A DNA stretch of 64,000 nucleotides. It comes from Apostichopus japonicus. Taxonomy: Eukaryota > Echinodermata > Holothuroidea > Aspidochirotida > Stichopodidae. Where the stretch lies: positions 41,544,611-41,608,610 of the forward strand of contig NC_092576.1 of the NCBI RefSeq assembly GCF_037975245.1, written 5' to 3'. Positions within the stretch are counted from its first letter, which is position 1. Each line of letters opens with the position of its first letter. Below, in pieces: positions 36,401-61,198 of the stretch. The translations under genes and the position numbers were made by a program. The notes beneath the pieces are model-generated. The model was not told the DNA's origin. It worked only from the letters and a program-made list of their open reading frames with translations, and made no database searches.

Positions 36401-38752
36401 CTTGTTAGTGCTCAAAATATTATTTAATATATTTGTGAGTCGTATGAATTGTTAGCCAACTGCGCTATTGTACTGAGGGAGATTACGCCCGGTTTTTTAG
36501 GAGTAACGTTATAGACCGATTGTCAACATTTACGTTACTCAGTAGCGCTCTGAACTGCGTAAAACTGTATGCACGTATGTAAAGATCAGTGCTTTGCTGT
36601 GAATGGTTTTATTTCAGTTAGTCCTAAGAAGCAACATTAGTGCAGTTGTCCTAGTTCAGCTTACATAAAGGAAGCTAGGTTAACTGATGCGCATTACGGC
36701 CATTTAGTCGGCCATTTACGCTGCGTTTGGCCCAGTGTTGGGGAATTGCGTTAACTGTAACGTTCTGCGTAATGCAATACTTTATGACCATTGCGTGCAA
36801 AAGAAGTCTTGAATAAACGGTACCACTGTTCCACGGGCACTTGAATATCTTCTCCATTGCTTTTTTTGTTGTTGTTGTCGAGTCTCTCTTTTGCCAACCC
36901 CAGCTTCAACAATTGCCACACTAGACAGGGAAGTGTCGTGACAATATTATGACCAAAATGGTTTATATGCCAAAATGTAAGTAGGCATATCCCCTTTAAG
37001 CACTTCTTTGGCAGTTGCCGGATTGTTCATTCCCATGACATTATCTTCCCTTTAAAGTAATATGATGTTTGAGAAATGCACATAGAATATTTCACCACAT
37101 TAACATCTCAATCATCGGGTGAGCCAGTGACTATCAGACGTACGATAATACAATGTAATAACTGAACTATTTCCTTTGAAATCTTTAATATCGACCATGA
37201 TTTTACTTTAGAGAACCTTAAACGTGGCTTCAGTGTGCTTGTTAAGCGTATCCTTGGCCTTCTTTTCAACGAAAGTGTTAAGAAAAGAGATCTCTTTGTT
37301 TCGTAACTTTGACCTTCAACTTGCCTTGTTAGTATTTTAAACTGCGTTGGGCTTATAGGAAATTGTTTGTAGGAAATTGCGTTGGGCTTATAAGTCTATA
37401 GTCCTTGCAACAACAGACAAACGTTTTCCACGGGGAGTCTACCACACGGAAAATGACTTTGTGACGAGAGTTGTTCCACTCTGACGTTATCAATACGGAA
37501 TTTCAAGCATATTATGTAGTGGCTTACTGTGTATTTTGGTTACATTTTCCAAGCGAGCGGTTTCAGTCAAACAGAAAGCGGTTAGCTTAAAAATCGAATA
37601 TTAGAGAGTTTTGAGGTTACTGAATGATAAAAATTGTCTTTGATCCATGCCTTCGTTATTCCTTTACTCTGCCTCTAATTAACCTAGCGTAGACAAAGGT
37701 TGATTTTTAAAGGCCTCACCAAAGTCATTTAAGCTACACACAAGACAATGCCCGGTATTAACCAATATTTTGTTGAATGAGATTATCGTATCAAGTGCTG
37801 TGCCTCTTCTCCACAATACTCAAAGTCCTTGCTACTCCACGTGTAGACTCATATGTGACCTCAGTATCTCTCTCTTGAGTATTCCCCTTCATCGGTACGT
37901 AAAGATCAAGTAGAGTGCTGTTTCGCATCGGAAATGTCTCTGTCATCTGTGCACCGGACACCTAAGGATGGAATATAAGTGTTTAAAAGTAAACTTCAAG
38001 ACTGTCATCTATACGCCAGGTAAAGACTGTCTTCATATACTCCCAACCTTCTATAACACCACCCCCCCCCCCCTAACATAATACTTCATATCATATACGT
38101 CGTATGCTCAATGAGAAGAAACTAGTTAAAGAATCAATTTTGTTTTACCTGTGTTAAGGAGGATTTTAAGGTGTCAATTGTTGGTCGCAAAGAAGGATTT
38201 GTTTCCCAACATGAAAGCAAGACATCATTCCTGATGATAGAAGTATATATAAAACTATTGAAGATTCATCTGATATCAACTGTCTTTGTTTATAAATACA
38301 CGTAAACAGATTATTGACTTCATAGTCTTTAGTCGCTAGCTTTTACGGAAAACCTTTTCTTATAAATTATTGTTTGACAGAAATCAAAGCTGAAACATAT
38401 GTCAGGGTTACAGATTTTCAGCTACATATTAGAGGAAAACAAATATGAGGGCAGAAAGTTCCCTAAAAAGAATAAAATACAAAATGGTCGCTGCGTACTG
38501 GAGACGGAAATGTTTTTCATTTAAACAAATGTAGTCTGCTTCGCAATACACAGTGGACTGTAACAGAGATCGAAGAGCGTTAACATTAGGCGATGTAATC
38601 GCATGCCACCGGATACGGACAATGACCCCATTCGGCTGTAGTGTGTCATATGATGTTAAGTCTCAACACCGTTGATTGATTGCTTCCAATGGAATTGCGT
38701 CGAGAAAAGTATCCGTACATTTACATTCGCTGGAATCATTTCAGTCACTCAC
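33495..38752. other. Convergent intergenic region between NLR-B and the minus-strand pseudokinase gene
   Basis: No coding exon was recognised. It should hold the NLR-B 3' UTR and the undetected 3' end of the minus-strand gene. It contains poly-C runs (34673, 38060), TA-rich sequence at 33610-33660, and an insertion relative to copy A at about 36012-36955. It is otherwise collinear with copy A downstream of NLR-A. Confidence 0.6.
36012..36955. mobile_element. Insertion of about 0.9 kb relative to the paralogous flank
   Basis: Copy A reads continuously from 'cattgcatataactaata' to 'tttatatgtcaaaatg' (14117-14158). In copy B about 0.9 kb lies between the equivalent points. The insert is richer in GC than its surroundings. 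It contains an imperfect inverted repeat: 'tgcgcattacgg' near 36689 and 'tgcgtaatgcaat' near 36766. No terminal repeats or target-site duplication were firmly identified. A 107-codon frame inside (36104-36427) matches no family I know. Confidence 0.4.
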
Positions 38753-52417
<13,665 letters not shown>

Positions 52418-54260
52418 CTGTGAAGGTAGCCAAAGAATAAACTTTACTCATTTATGTGGTAACACACAATTGCCTTAGAGCTCTCTGTCTACAACCATTT
52501 AGGTTTTATTCAGAAGTCTACAGCTTATATATCAACTCTCTATGAATACAATCCACCATGGATATCAATGTTATATTTTGTTGACTCCCTCCAAACCAAA
52601 GTTATATTTTATATCCAAACACTTAACCTAAGTATCCTAACTGGTAAACAGTGTAACACATGAACGTTCCAGTGGTATAAATGGGGAGTGCCTTCTTATG
52701 GTGTTATACACAGTGATTGTCGAATTCGTGGGTGGGCGGCAGTTGAGGAACATCTAGATATTATACATGTCAAAATGTTAGATTGCGATGCTTTGCTGTG
52801 CGTATATAACATGGCCCTTTTAACACATTTTTAGTGGGTGGGCTATTTCTAAAAAGGGACCATCATGACAATATCTAGCGTAGCAAGACATTTTTGTTTG
52901 TCATAAATGCCTCCCAGATTGCCGGGAATAGAACTTCCCAGGCCCCGAAAGTTGCATTTAAACATTCTTCATTTTAAGATATCATGTATTAAAAATTACA
53001 CTTCAAAAGCAAACATGAATTAGAACAAAAATACAAATGGTAAAATCACTTTGTAGGGGAAAACAAGATTCTACGTTAAACATGTCGCTAAAGCTAATTG
53101 AAATAACGCATACTGTCCAGGCGTTCACATTAACATAGGCCTATTTGAATTTCGGAAGTGGAAATCTCATGGACAGCTCCACCTGTCTTCGCAGGACACG
53201 GCCCTAGCCTTAGAATAAAGCCACTAAAAGCTGAGAAGGCTGTTTAGAACCCTTAGCGCTAACACGTTACTCCTTCAAACATACATATTAAGCACGATAC
53301 GCATCAACACAACCATAGTGATATATATATACATTATCTTTAAGTATGGACTAAGTTAGGCTACATTAACTTAATATAACAGCCATGTGGTGCGTAGTAC
53401 CACGTAGCTGTAACTCAATAGTTATACGCAGAGTAGCCATTTCGAACGTGACACAACCGGCCAAGTTAAATCACTATTTCAGTGGCGGGGGTGGGGGGGG
53501 GGATGTTCCCCTCACTGCGACCGGAAGAAATGGTTCAACCGGGGAATTAAGCAGGGGACAATAGAACCATTGCTACCGGAGTAACCTCCTTCTTTTTGTA
53601 ACTTGACACAACATATTAATTACCTTGCCTTCATAGGGTTACTTATATAGACCTGATTTATATTTCTAAATATGCCTAAAAATGCATCTCGACCCTTTCT
53701 ACATTAATCATACGTTTTCAGTTTTCAAATTGCCCCAACACGATTTTCGTAATAAATGTGCAACGGTGATGCACTATATACACCTTAACCAAACCTCTTC
53801 TGGGGTTTCATATTTCGCATGCCTTTAAAATATACATCATTTAACGCTATCTTAACAACATATTCTGGTTAACAATTATGATCAAGCTCTTAACTTTGAG
53901 TCTTGAAGAGTCCATGAGAGCCCTGGACAGAAGAAACAGTCAAAAACGTGTTTTTTTTTTAAATTGTGGAAATTGTTCTATTCAGTCAATATCTTACTGC
54001 AAAATAGATATTCAATAAACATACTTATGGTTTAAACTAAATTAAACTGTTAAACATTATATAATGCGTGATCGATTCAACGATGTATCTTCAAATGTAT
54101 TCACCAATCTTTACTTCAATGTTATATTTTGTTCATCATTTAATTTATGTTTTTCCATTAACATTAACATCATAGTTATTTGATGCATACATCTTTATGC
54201 CATCTCGGTTTTATTAATTGCTTGTGTAATTGAATCATCTTTCTTTTGTTCTTCCCGCAG

Positions 54261-57200
54261 ATCCCGATTGTTGATCTTTATCTGTTTAAATCTTTCAGCA
54301 AAGCTGATAAAGATAACATCGTCCTCCGTTCTGGTCTTTCTTTGGGTAATCTTCCTACAATATTCAAGATAAACGTAGATATAAAGGAAGGAAGAGAATT
54401 AACAGAGGAAGACGTCAAAGGTTTATTACTCTATGCAGAACAATCAAATGACTTACGTGAACTCTGGTAAGTATTACTAACAGTGTTAGATACATGAAAT
54501 GTCTGCATTATTGTTATAAGAGATCTTTGACCTGGTACATGGATCGAACAATCCGCATGGCGATGCTATAATTAAACAGGCTGCATTATGGAAGCTATTC
54601 CGTACCCACTCGGCTCCATTCACATTCATTCAAAACACTTAACATGTCGTCGGAACACACGTCTAACTTTGCTGTAGGAGAATTATTTATTTCATGAACA
54701 TTAAATATCTATGAAAGGAAAATGAACTAGAAATTTCTTCCTTTTCCTTTTCCTTTTCAGGTTCCTCAATTGTACACTACCAGAAACAGTCCATCCAAAT
54801 TATATTCCAATCAGATTAAAGACATCGAATGTTAAGGGTAATTACAAAACAATCGATATGTTTAATATATTCATAAGGTGTGAGTATAACAAAAACTTAT
54901 TTCCGTGTCCTTCTGTCTCTACCAAATAATCAGTCAATAATATTACAGCGAAACAAATTTCATGTTACCGTATCGTATATGCTCTGTAAGTTATCTGTAC
55001 GAGTAATGTCATGAAAGCCATCTACCAGCTACCAATAATACGATAACATTACTGTTAGACATTCATGGTGTAGGTATAGGTTGTATACTTTAGGTGTCAT
55101 TCACTGTATTATCGATACCAACAGCTATAATTGATCAATCATTAACCAAACAAATTTATAGATTATCCTTCCTATATATAATGATAAGGTTTATGTTATA
55201 CCCGACGCACAACATAACATTACCAATCTGGTTTAAGAAAATAACTAGAAAGAGAAAATGATTACACAGTGTATGGTTGAGTTCTGAACGAGTAAGTTAC
55301 ATCAGAAAGCGTGCAATTTGTTTGTAAGGTAAAAGAAAAGCAATCTTTGGTCGTAGCCGTATTTACGGGAATGCCGCCTACAATATTACCATTTGTTTCT
55401 AAATAAACAGTCCTAATTTTTACTAAAAAGCTATCATGGGCTATCATGAAAAAAGTGCCATAACATGAATTAACAACTACGACAATCTGAAATGTTATAA
55501 TATATGTCAGTACTGCACTATATATACATAATTAGTGCAATATTTTACTCCTGTCCTAAGTGTATAAACACAAAATCAATGACATTCAGCAGTTGAAACA
55601 GGGTTAAAAGAAGTACAAACCAAATCCCTTTCTTGGTTTTCCCCACGGACATTGCTACAATGGAACGATTAAAACTACGAAATATTTTTTCTAAGTTTTT
55701 CTAGTTGCATAAGGACATAAGGTTGCATAAATAGTTGTAAAAAACATGCAGTCTGTTCCATGACAATGCTTTACTTACAACACCCTGCATACATATGATA
55801 CAGGAATTAATAGGAACATAAAGGCACACGTTCGTGATTGTTATTTATACAGGCTCAGTGAGGAATAATTTGTGTGACTTATTTTTAAACCAAGTCACAT
55901 GAGAATAAATTACACAAGACGTGATTACTGGGGCATGTGAATAACATTTCAAAATGTTGAAGATAGTCGTAACGTATAACCTATTAGTTTATTCACTTAC
56001 TCTGACAGTATTACAATCATAAATTGCAAGTTATAAAGATTGACACAATCACATCCAACATATATTGTCATTTTGTCATGTCCTATAATAATACTTGAAC
56101 AGTATTATTGTAATCGAGCACAGTAAACGTTAGGCTAATGAGTGCGTGAAACTATCCCCTTAGTGTGTACTACACAGTAGGTCTACTTTCTTACATGTAT
56201 GCCTATCGTAGGTATATTCATTTTGTATGGTCAATATGTTGCCTTACACATCAAACTTCATTCACACTAGCCGAGGCATAGTACACCAATATCCGTTAAC
56301 GAGACCAAACCAGGTCAATACAACTCCGTAGCCTAGCCTATGCAGGGCATACAATACTTATTCAAGGAGCCTACTTTAGATTTGCTAGTCACATTTGTCT
56401 CTAATATGGTATTTTCAAAGTCACATATAACACTGTTTACCGTTGCAACATTTCTTGCGTGTTATGAAGTTGTAAATTCTATTATTTCCGACCATACAGT
56501 GGTTTTTTACCCATAGGGACTTGTCGTGGAGGCGGGGACAGTTCAATTGGAATGACATCATTCTCCTCTGATTATTTTGCTAAACCACTATTACATAACA
56601 TAATAAAGAAATATTGTTATTCTTTGATATTTATGATGTTAATTATTATGATCACGTTATGTTTCTTTAGACTCTGCAGGTATGTAACTATTACAACAAC
56701 TAATACTGTATCAACATTCATATTGTGATAATATCTTGTCACAGAATGATGATACATGCAAATATGTTCAAACTTAAATGACACAAGAGTTTAATTAGGC
56801 CATTAGTAACATTTCCTTATAACATCTGGAGAATTCTAATCTCCCTAGCTGGTCCGCTGATTGTTGTTTAGTTTAGCAAAGATTTACCAAAATTTATAAC
56901 AAATAAAATAACAAAGATGATTAATTTCGTTTACTTCTCTGTTTTGTGTGATGCATGGTTGTCATAGTTACCGCATTTTTGATCATTTTGATCATAACAC
57001 GTTCATTACAAATCTATCTTTGACCTCAGTGTCACTCCAGGATTTTGTTAAGTATACATAAACATATACATAAATATATAATATTCTCCAACATGTATAG
57101 ACCTATCTCTCCTATACAGTCTTCTCGCAAAAGTCTGGCAGTTATTTGGATCTCCATTCTGGGCAGTGGATTAAGGTAAGTGTATATGGCTATGATACAC

Positions 57201-60200
57201 AGTGAAACCACGGTAAAATACCTCATGATGAGTCAATATCTCATATGGGTTTCGTACTTGTTTGACATATTATTTTGCAAACTTCACAGTAAGACTATTA
57301 CATCTTCTCTGATGCACTCTACCGTTCCTTTTATGTAAACTAAGCTACAGTCAAATTATGAAGTCATAGAAGTGATAACAATATAAACAGACACAAAATT
57401 CGTGATTCTTTAGTGAAGATCGTAACCATATATATCCATGTGTTAGTTCTTATCAGTGTTCATTATAGAAATTAACTGGAACAGATTGCAAGGTATTATA
57501 TTTACATCTTCATACAATAATTACCTAACGGGAAGGTCAAGGTTCATCGTGGGAGTACATGTACAATTTATATCTTATTTATTGCCTGTGTGTAATATTA
57601 ATTGTTAGGTTGATGGCGTCGATACTATCACTAAACTGTGTTCAAAAGACGTGACTATTGCTGAGAGTGACAGTCAGCCACAACAGAGGTCAACCATGCA
57701 GCTCCTGGAGAAGGCATCAAGTCATAACGTAAGTCAGTGTACAAACAGTTAAATATACAAACGTCAGCTTAACCATAGAGCCACCGTCTACTTGAACATA
57801 CCTATGGTATTATTGAAATATAAAAAAAATCAACTTCCAATTCTGCAACTAATTTGCTGGATATCAAACTGATGCATTAACATTTACGTCTAGATGCAAT
57901 TCTATTGACGAAGGGAAGTTTAGCTTTACTAAAGTTTTTTCTAATAAATCTTTGTCGCATAGTTTCATCTGCGTTTATCGTACATTCCGTTGCAAACACC
58001 GAATGACTACATAACTAACAACATAATTATGTGTCAATTCAGAAAAGGTGTGTTTCCTTAATTCCCGGTTTTCAAATTATATTAATATTACAAACTGTTT
58101 ACAATAATATGATGACTGCTGACAGTTTCATATTTGCAATATATGAGCAATTGCAAACTTTAATTATTAATTTCATGTAGACAATTTCTCAAGAGATGTT
58201 CGAGTTTTTTTCGCGGTTTTTGTATAACAGTGATAGGTTAACAGTGCCAAACTAGTCGTGGAACCTTATCTTCATGTGATATCGACTCAACCATTATGCC
58301 CATTGAAAGCACAGTTAACAATTTAGGCCATTTCCTTTGTTTAACAGGCCGAACAACATTCTCTTATCTGTCAAGAAACACAAACCCTGGTCATAGTTGT
58401 TCAGCTTAATTTACCTATTATTTTACCAGCTATAATGAAGCATTTTGTGTTTTTTCGTATTTTAATGGTATTCTGTTTTCAAACTCGAAAGTCTTTTTCA
58501 GACAAGACATTTTCAAACACTGACCTAGAATTGTACGAAAATATCGTTTTGCTAACTTATTTCAAGTAGCCTACTTAGTCAATAAAGAATGGTAATTACT
58601 GCTGCAATAGTCTGTCTATTTAATTCATTGCATATATAACATCGGCATCATTAATATTTTTCATTCCATCAGATTCTTATCAGAAGCTTGTTCCTACACC
58701 ACTCATTTAGTCACGTGGTTGAGGGTGACGTCATCCTACAATCAGGTCTACGGCTACCAAGACTGTCATCAGTATATATAATGTGCATAGAAACAGAGGG
58801 CGGCAGAGAAATGACACAACAAGAGATTGTTGATATAATGATGTATGTACAACAGTCACACACACTAGTAAGACTATCGTAAGTATACTAGTATATGTGT
58901 CATATATCATAACTGAACGAATACTTACAGAGAAACCGTACCATGTTGCTTCAAAGTCCTTTGTTAGGATATCCTCAAACTCATTCCTTCGATATAATAA
59001 TTGGGCTACGAATCAATCATCCAGTGTTCACACCATCCTGATCTAGATCGAAATCAGGCAGCTTAAACCGAGCACAGGTCAGCCTTCAACACGTGGTTTC
59101 GAACCAAATTATGCTGCAAAGTAACGCCACTGGAATAAGACTTATAGGAACCTCAGTATTTGCGTACAATATGTATATCAACAGCGTCCAGAATGAAATT
59201 CTTCAAAAACTGTCCACTTTCTTTTCCTTATTGGAATGGTGACCTAAAATGTAAGCTCTTAATGTGTTTTATTATTATGCGAGTATAAAGTAGTAAATAA
59301 CAGAAAATACCAAACTCAACGCAGAAAGCCTCGTTAATGGGGGAACAATACTGCTTTCTTAACTGTTCACATATTTGTAGTACACATATTTGTGCCTACA
59401 GTAATGACCTTTATCATGTCATTCATTTACGACTTCATTGAATAAAAATACCTTAAATTTCCCCGCCCTAATCCCGTTACATGTCGCCATATTAGAAGAG
59501 AGGGAGGCAGACAATTTGCGAAGTCATACATGCACCTGAGACAGTTTCTGAAAACGCGTTGCCAACTTAAATATTCATATACAAAATGATAAACACCTTC
59601 AAAATTCGAGTAAATGTAAAATATTTATCTAATTTCGAATGATAGATGCATACGTAGGCAAAATGTAATTTTTACATTACATTTTCGAAAAGCTGTATTT
59701 GCAAAATGACTCTCAACACATCCGAACAGTGAATTACATTGTATTCATTTGAATTCTAGACTTCGGCTTAATCACTTTCGTCTGAATATTACGTTTTTGG
59801 TTTATCCCACCTCATGTCGGGGTGATGCAGTTAATTCTAGGCAGTGATTGCCTGGGTTAATGTGTGCCTAAGTCATATTGAATTGCTCGAATGAACGTTA
59901 CCTTTAACGACCTTTATACACAGTGTTACAGTATGTTGAGCAGTGTTACTATTACTAAGTTAATTACTTGTTACCGGTACTTCGGTTGTAACGGACATTG
60001 AACGATATTAAATATAAGCCTAGGTTACATCTCGTCTGTAAGCATAACTGAAAATCGAACGCATTTGGTCCGTAAGATGGGTCCATGATGACTTGAGGCA
60101 GTTTCTTAAGATTTCAGATTAATATTGTCCAATTCAACCGCTGTATTAGTTTAAAAATCCGTGATAGATTAGTAGTTTCATCATATACCGTAAATGAACT

Positions 60201-61198
60201 TTTTTGTGTGTGCAGCGGTACTACGAGGGAATCTGCATAGTGGTAAGTCTGACTCTGCCGAGGTGCATGTGCGAAGTCATAGAAACGTTGCACCGTGGGT
60301 AATTCACACAAACATGGCCTCTTGAAGAGAGTGTGGTTGGGATTTAATGGGAAACTCATTTACGGAATGACATATGTATAAAAAATGTCCAAAACAATAT
60401 AAGCATGTCCACAATAATATGACCATGTCCAAATTTATATAAACAAGACGAAACTAATCCAAGAGTGTCCAAAAAAATAGGAGCGTGTCTAAAATAATAT
60501 AAGACACGTTTTAAAAATACATTATGTCGGCATCAGTTTGTTGAGAGTGATTTTACTTGATTGTGAATAAACAGAAACAAATTCGAGTTTTCTTCTCACC
60601 ATTAATTATTTACAGGGTTTAGGGATACATTTAGTATAAAGTTATATGAAATTGTTTAAATTTGTTCATTCTCACATCCTTTTGTTATCTTGCTGTATTT
60701 TCTCATTATCTTTTAGTTTCTACAACTGTCTACTACCTAGAACAATTCCAGTCCGATCTATTCCTTCGGCTTGGATTTCAAAGGATATCAAAGGTATCGC
60801 CCATAAAACAAACCTTAAATTGATTGATAGATCGGTTTAAATAATTCTACAGTATAGTACATGTCGTTGTTATTTTTTTTCCAGTATTGGCTTTATGCGA
60901 TGAAAAGATTTATATTACGGGAGTCGTAATATAATATCGTAATATAATCGATCCGTCCCGTCCCGTCCTGTCCCGTCCGCCCGCCCGTCCTTCCATCCAT
61001 CCATCCATATATGTAATTTATGTCAGTATATATGTCATACAACTTGTTAGACATATATTATCTATATACATATTTATATATTTATATTTAAATTATCAGT
61101 TTAAAGCTTCTCCCTTCTTCTTGTTTGTAGTTAAGTGGTCTCCATGTGGATTTGATGATAGCGAATACGTTCTTGATCTTCGAAAAGGTGCTTGGTTG
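54261..61198 (+). CDS. Headless copy of the NLR-B C-terminal modules (seven exons, no NACHT)
   Basis: Exons 54261-54466 (A), 54761-54837 (B), 57120-57175 (C), 57609-57728 (D), 58673-58878 (A), 60717-60793 (B) and 61131-61198 (C) repeat those of NLR-B exactly, splice sites included. No NACHT exon precedes them: upstream is the minus-strand Ig gene. The tail exons should lie beyond 64000. It may be untranscribed, or join upstream NLR-B transcripts by skipping the NLR-B tail, since the last C exon ends and the first A exon begins in phase 0. It may also not exist, if the repeat is an assembly error. Confidence 0.8.
60385..60505. repeat. 20-bp minisatellite (second copy)
   Basis: Same array as 28809-28929, with no difference seen. 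A fast-changing array that is unchanged between copies favours a very recent event or an artefact. Confidence 0.75.

Larger units (their letters stand above)
26527..38667. repeat. Older segmental duplication, copy B (paralogous to about 188-15522)
   Basis: Partner of the segment at the left of the window; matched blocks are listed there. Copy B carries extra sequence at about 36012-36955 and about 37200-37670, and lacks the 187-bp satellite. Homology fades just below 38667, about 90 bases beyond the last pseudokinase exon I could place. Confidence 0.85.

Noticed and set aside
36104-36427. 107-codon open frame on the + strand
   Set aside because: Lies inside an insertion relative to copy A, has no recognisable domain and no supporting splice or start context.
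52418-52451. Met start at 52451 for the first Ig exon on the minus strand
   Set aside because: The stretch upstream of 52417 reads as a pyrimidine-rich splice acceptor, and the phase-1 acceptor fits the neighbouring Ig exons better than translation from that Met.
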